From NCBI GenBank assembly GCA_964645045.1, contig CAZXYZ010000006.1, forward strand, positions 113,105 to 177,104: 64,000 nt of DNA, given 5' to 3'. Below are positions 62,247 through 64,000 of the stretch, one piece after another (position 1 is the stretch's first letter; each line of letters opens with the position of its first letter). The notes beneath the pieces are model-generated. The model was not told where the DNA came from. It did not search any database and saw only the letters and a list, made by a program, of their open reading frames with translations. The translations under genes and the position numbers were made by a program. The stretch comes from Anammoximicrobium sp964645045. GTDB lineage: Bacteria; Planctomycetota; Planctomycetia; Pirellulales; Pirellulaceae.

Positions 62247-64000
62247 ATGGGCACCACCATCCGTTGGCTGCATCTGACCGATCTGCACGTTGGGATGAAC
62301 GACCAGGACTGGCTCTGGCCGCAGATGGGAACGAAGTTCCGCGACGATCTGAAGAAGACATACGACACGGCGGGCCCCTGGGATCTGGTGCTGTTCACCG
62401 GGGATCTGGTCCACAAGGGCAGCGAATACCTGAAACTCGATGCAAAACTCGACGAAATCTGGACTTGGTTTGCGGAACTGAAGTGCGATCCGAAGCTGCT
62501 CACTGTGCCAGGCAACCACGATCTGCAATGGCAGAATGCGGCAGATCCTGTCGTGAAACATCTCTATCGCTGGGAGGCTGACTCGGAGGTCCGGGAGGAG
62601 TTCTGGAATCCGGCCAACGACCAGTATCGCAAACCGGTCAGCGCGGCCTTCGCTGCGTATGAAACCTGGTGGCGGGACACGCGGGGCCTTGCGGCCGGCG
62701 CCCAGCCCGGCATATTGCCCGGCGATTTCTCGTACACCTTTGTCAAAGACGACTTCCGGCTTGGCATCGTCGGTTTGAACTCGGCCTTCCTCCAGCTGAC
62801 CGAGAAGCGAAACAAAGGATCATTCCAGGGCCACATGGTCCTGCATCCCAAGCAATTCCAAGCCGTCTGTGGCGGCAATGGCCCGAAGTGGGCCGAGTCG
62901 CACCATGCATGTTTTCTGATGACCCATCATCCGCCCGAATGGTTGAACGAGGAAAGCCAGGAGTGGCTTCAGGGTGAGATTCACGAGAATTTCCAACTCC
63001 ATCTGTGCGGGCACAATCACGAAACCGACGTTCTCCAGGAATTGCCGGGCGGTAGCGAACACGCTCCGCTGCGCTGGCTGGGCCGTTCCTTGTTCGGCCT
63101 GGAGAAATCCTCTCGGGGAAAACTGGGGCGTTCCCACGGCTACGTGTCCGGCGAATTGCGGATCGGCGACGATTTTCAGGGCGAAATACAGTTCATGCCC
63201 CGCGAACGTCGGCAACAGGGCAAGGGCGGGCTCTGGTCCCTGGTTCCCGACCACAACGTCATCCTCCCCGACGACCGCCGCACGCGGTCCTTCCCGATCC
63301 GCATTCAGCCTGTCCCGATCGTCAGTAGGGCGGGATCTCCGGAAGACGGTGGTTCCGTTTCCGACTGTGGTGCGTCGGGGACAACTCCGACCGAGCTCTT
63401 GCCCGGCGTCGAGCGTTTTCTGCGCGAGTTGCCTGGTACCCGGCCTGACGTACATGCGGAGATCATGACCGCCCTGCAGCAAGAACTGCCCCGCGTGAGA
63501 ACCAGCGATACGAAGGGCCCCCCGACGGTTGACCTCCTTGACGTCGCCCGTCGCGAGACGGTGAACGAGGTCTTGGATGCCTTGTATCGTTGGCTGGATC
63601 GTCCCACGCGGCCAAAAGTGTCCGTGGAAGGTTGGCGCGAGGTCTTGACGTACTTGGTCGTCCTGTCAGCCGCCAATCCGCATTGGTTGCGTCATGCCCG
63701 GACACAGAAGGACCGAGATGGCGTGGTGGCGGTCAACGAAAAACTCCAACCGCTCTCCGCGGCCGTGTTGATTTCGGGCCTGTTCGATATTGCGATCCGC
63801 CTGGACGGGACGAAGCCCGCGGGACATATTCCCGTGGCCCGAGGGCGAGGTGCGAAAGGGCATGATTCACGCGACCGGTTCGAAGGGGTCAAGACCTTCT
63901 TGCAGGACGAGTATCGCAAGTATTTCACCCCGGACACCGAGGCTCTGGACGAGCGGGGCATCAAGGAAATGTTGCTCCATGACCGCAAACATAACAACCC
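62247..64000 (+). CDS. calcineurin-like metallophosphoesterase with long C-terminus (cut at window end)
   Basis: Start at 62247 with GGGAG 9 bases upstream; the frame stays open for 584 codons and runs off the window. The N-terminal 270 residues are a metallophosphoesterase: RWLHLTDLHVG (first metal Asp and His), FTGDLVHKG, VPGNHDLQW, TTHHPP-like MTHHPPEW and LCGHNHETD give all five metal motifs. The rest, from about residue 300, is not a known domain by eye; it contains a polar linker, helical stretches with VNEVLDALYRWLD and LSAANPHWLRHA and another helix AAVLISGLFDIAIRL. Substrate may be nucleotides, cyclic nucleotides or nucleic acid; such N-terminal phosphoesterases with large C-terminal parts occur in immune-like or signalling proteins, so the latter remains a guess. 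Confidence 0.82.
   Translation, partial: MGTTIRWLHLTDLHVGMNDQDWLWPQMGTKFRDDLKKTYDTAGPWDLVLFTGDLVHKGSEYLKLDAKLDEIWTWFAELKCDPKLLTVPGNHDLQWQNAADPVVKHLYRWEADSEVREEFWNPANDQYRKPVSAAFAAYETWWRDTRGLAAGAQPGILPGDFSYTFVKDDFRLGIVGLNSAFLQLTEKRNKGSFQGHMVLHPKQFQAVCGGNGPKWAESHHACFLMTHHPPEWLNEESQEWLQGEIHENFQLHLCGHNHETDVLQELPGGSEHAPLRWLGRSLFGLEKSSRGKLGRSHGYVSGELRIGDDFQGEIQFMPRERRQQGKGGLWSLVPDHNVILPDDRRTRSFPIRIQPVPIVSRAGSPEDGGSVSDCGASGTTPTELLPGVERFLRELPGTRPDVHAEIMTALQQELPRVRTSDTKGPPTVDLLDVARRETVNEVLDALYRWLDRPTRPKVSVEGWREVLTYLVVLSAANPHWLRHARTQKDRDGVVAVNEKLQPLSAAVLISGLFDIAIRLDGTKPAGHIPVARGRGAKGHDSRDRFEGVKTFLQDEYRKYFTPDTEALDERGIKEMLLHDRKHNN

Overview
The window comes from a GC-rich planctomycete chromosome, most likely of the Pirellulales type. 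The best pointers are an enormous secreted protein gene of 8,148 codons with the planctomycete N-terminal RLEDRQLLAG-type motif and a dockerin-like end, a secreted protein with an NPCBM-like end, a lengthened acyl carrier protein, and several families of short palindromic repeats between genes.

Bases 1-10165 are accessory DNA. The left end holds the C-terminal part of a serine recombinase, two small membrane proteins with Cys-rich N-terminal motifs, a decayed second copy of the recombinase 3' end (2316-2436) and a secreted protein. From about 4393 to 10145 lies an integrative element: an HTH protein, an AlpA-like regulator with a structured leader, a DUF669-like protein, a DnaB/RepA-like ATPase, a winged-helix protein, a zinc-ribbon protein, a Cro/XRE regulator and a tyrosine integrase. 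The integrase reading frame runs through the intrinsic terminator and into the 3' half of a tRNA-Pro gene, so the tRNA is the likely attachment site. The left attachment site was not found.

Bases 10166-20490 are housekeeping: parB-parA with three parS sites, a DUF1015 protein, ahcY, trpF, a small lipoprotein, fabF, acpP and ptsI (PTS enzyme I), the last behind a promoter that implies an almost leaderless mRNA. Bases 20483-44929 are the single giant secreted-protein gene on the minus strand. It contains about 29 copies of a repeat that I cannot assign to a named domain, plus beta-helix, PPC-like, von Willebrand A-like, GEVED, six cadherin/VCBS-like and dockerin segments.

Bases 45495-57584 hold a DPP-IV-like peptidase, a class II amidotransferase paired with a glutamate-cysteine-ligase-like enzyme, and a stress/signalling cluster: hemerythrin with a small membrane protein, HPr, a tandem universal stress protein, a TerB-like protein, and a sigma-54 response regulator with its histidine kinase. 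Sequences with correct -24/-12 spacing lie before the hemerythrin, HPr and universal-stress genes. I infer that this is one sigma-54 regulon controlled by the neighbouring two-component system.

Bases 57940-64000 hold two POT/PTR peptide-type transporters, an operon of a small acidic protein and a retropepsin-like aspartic protease, and a metallophosphoesterase cut by the window end.
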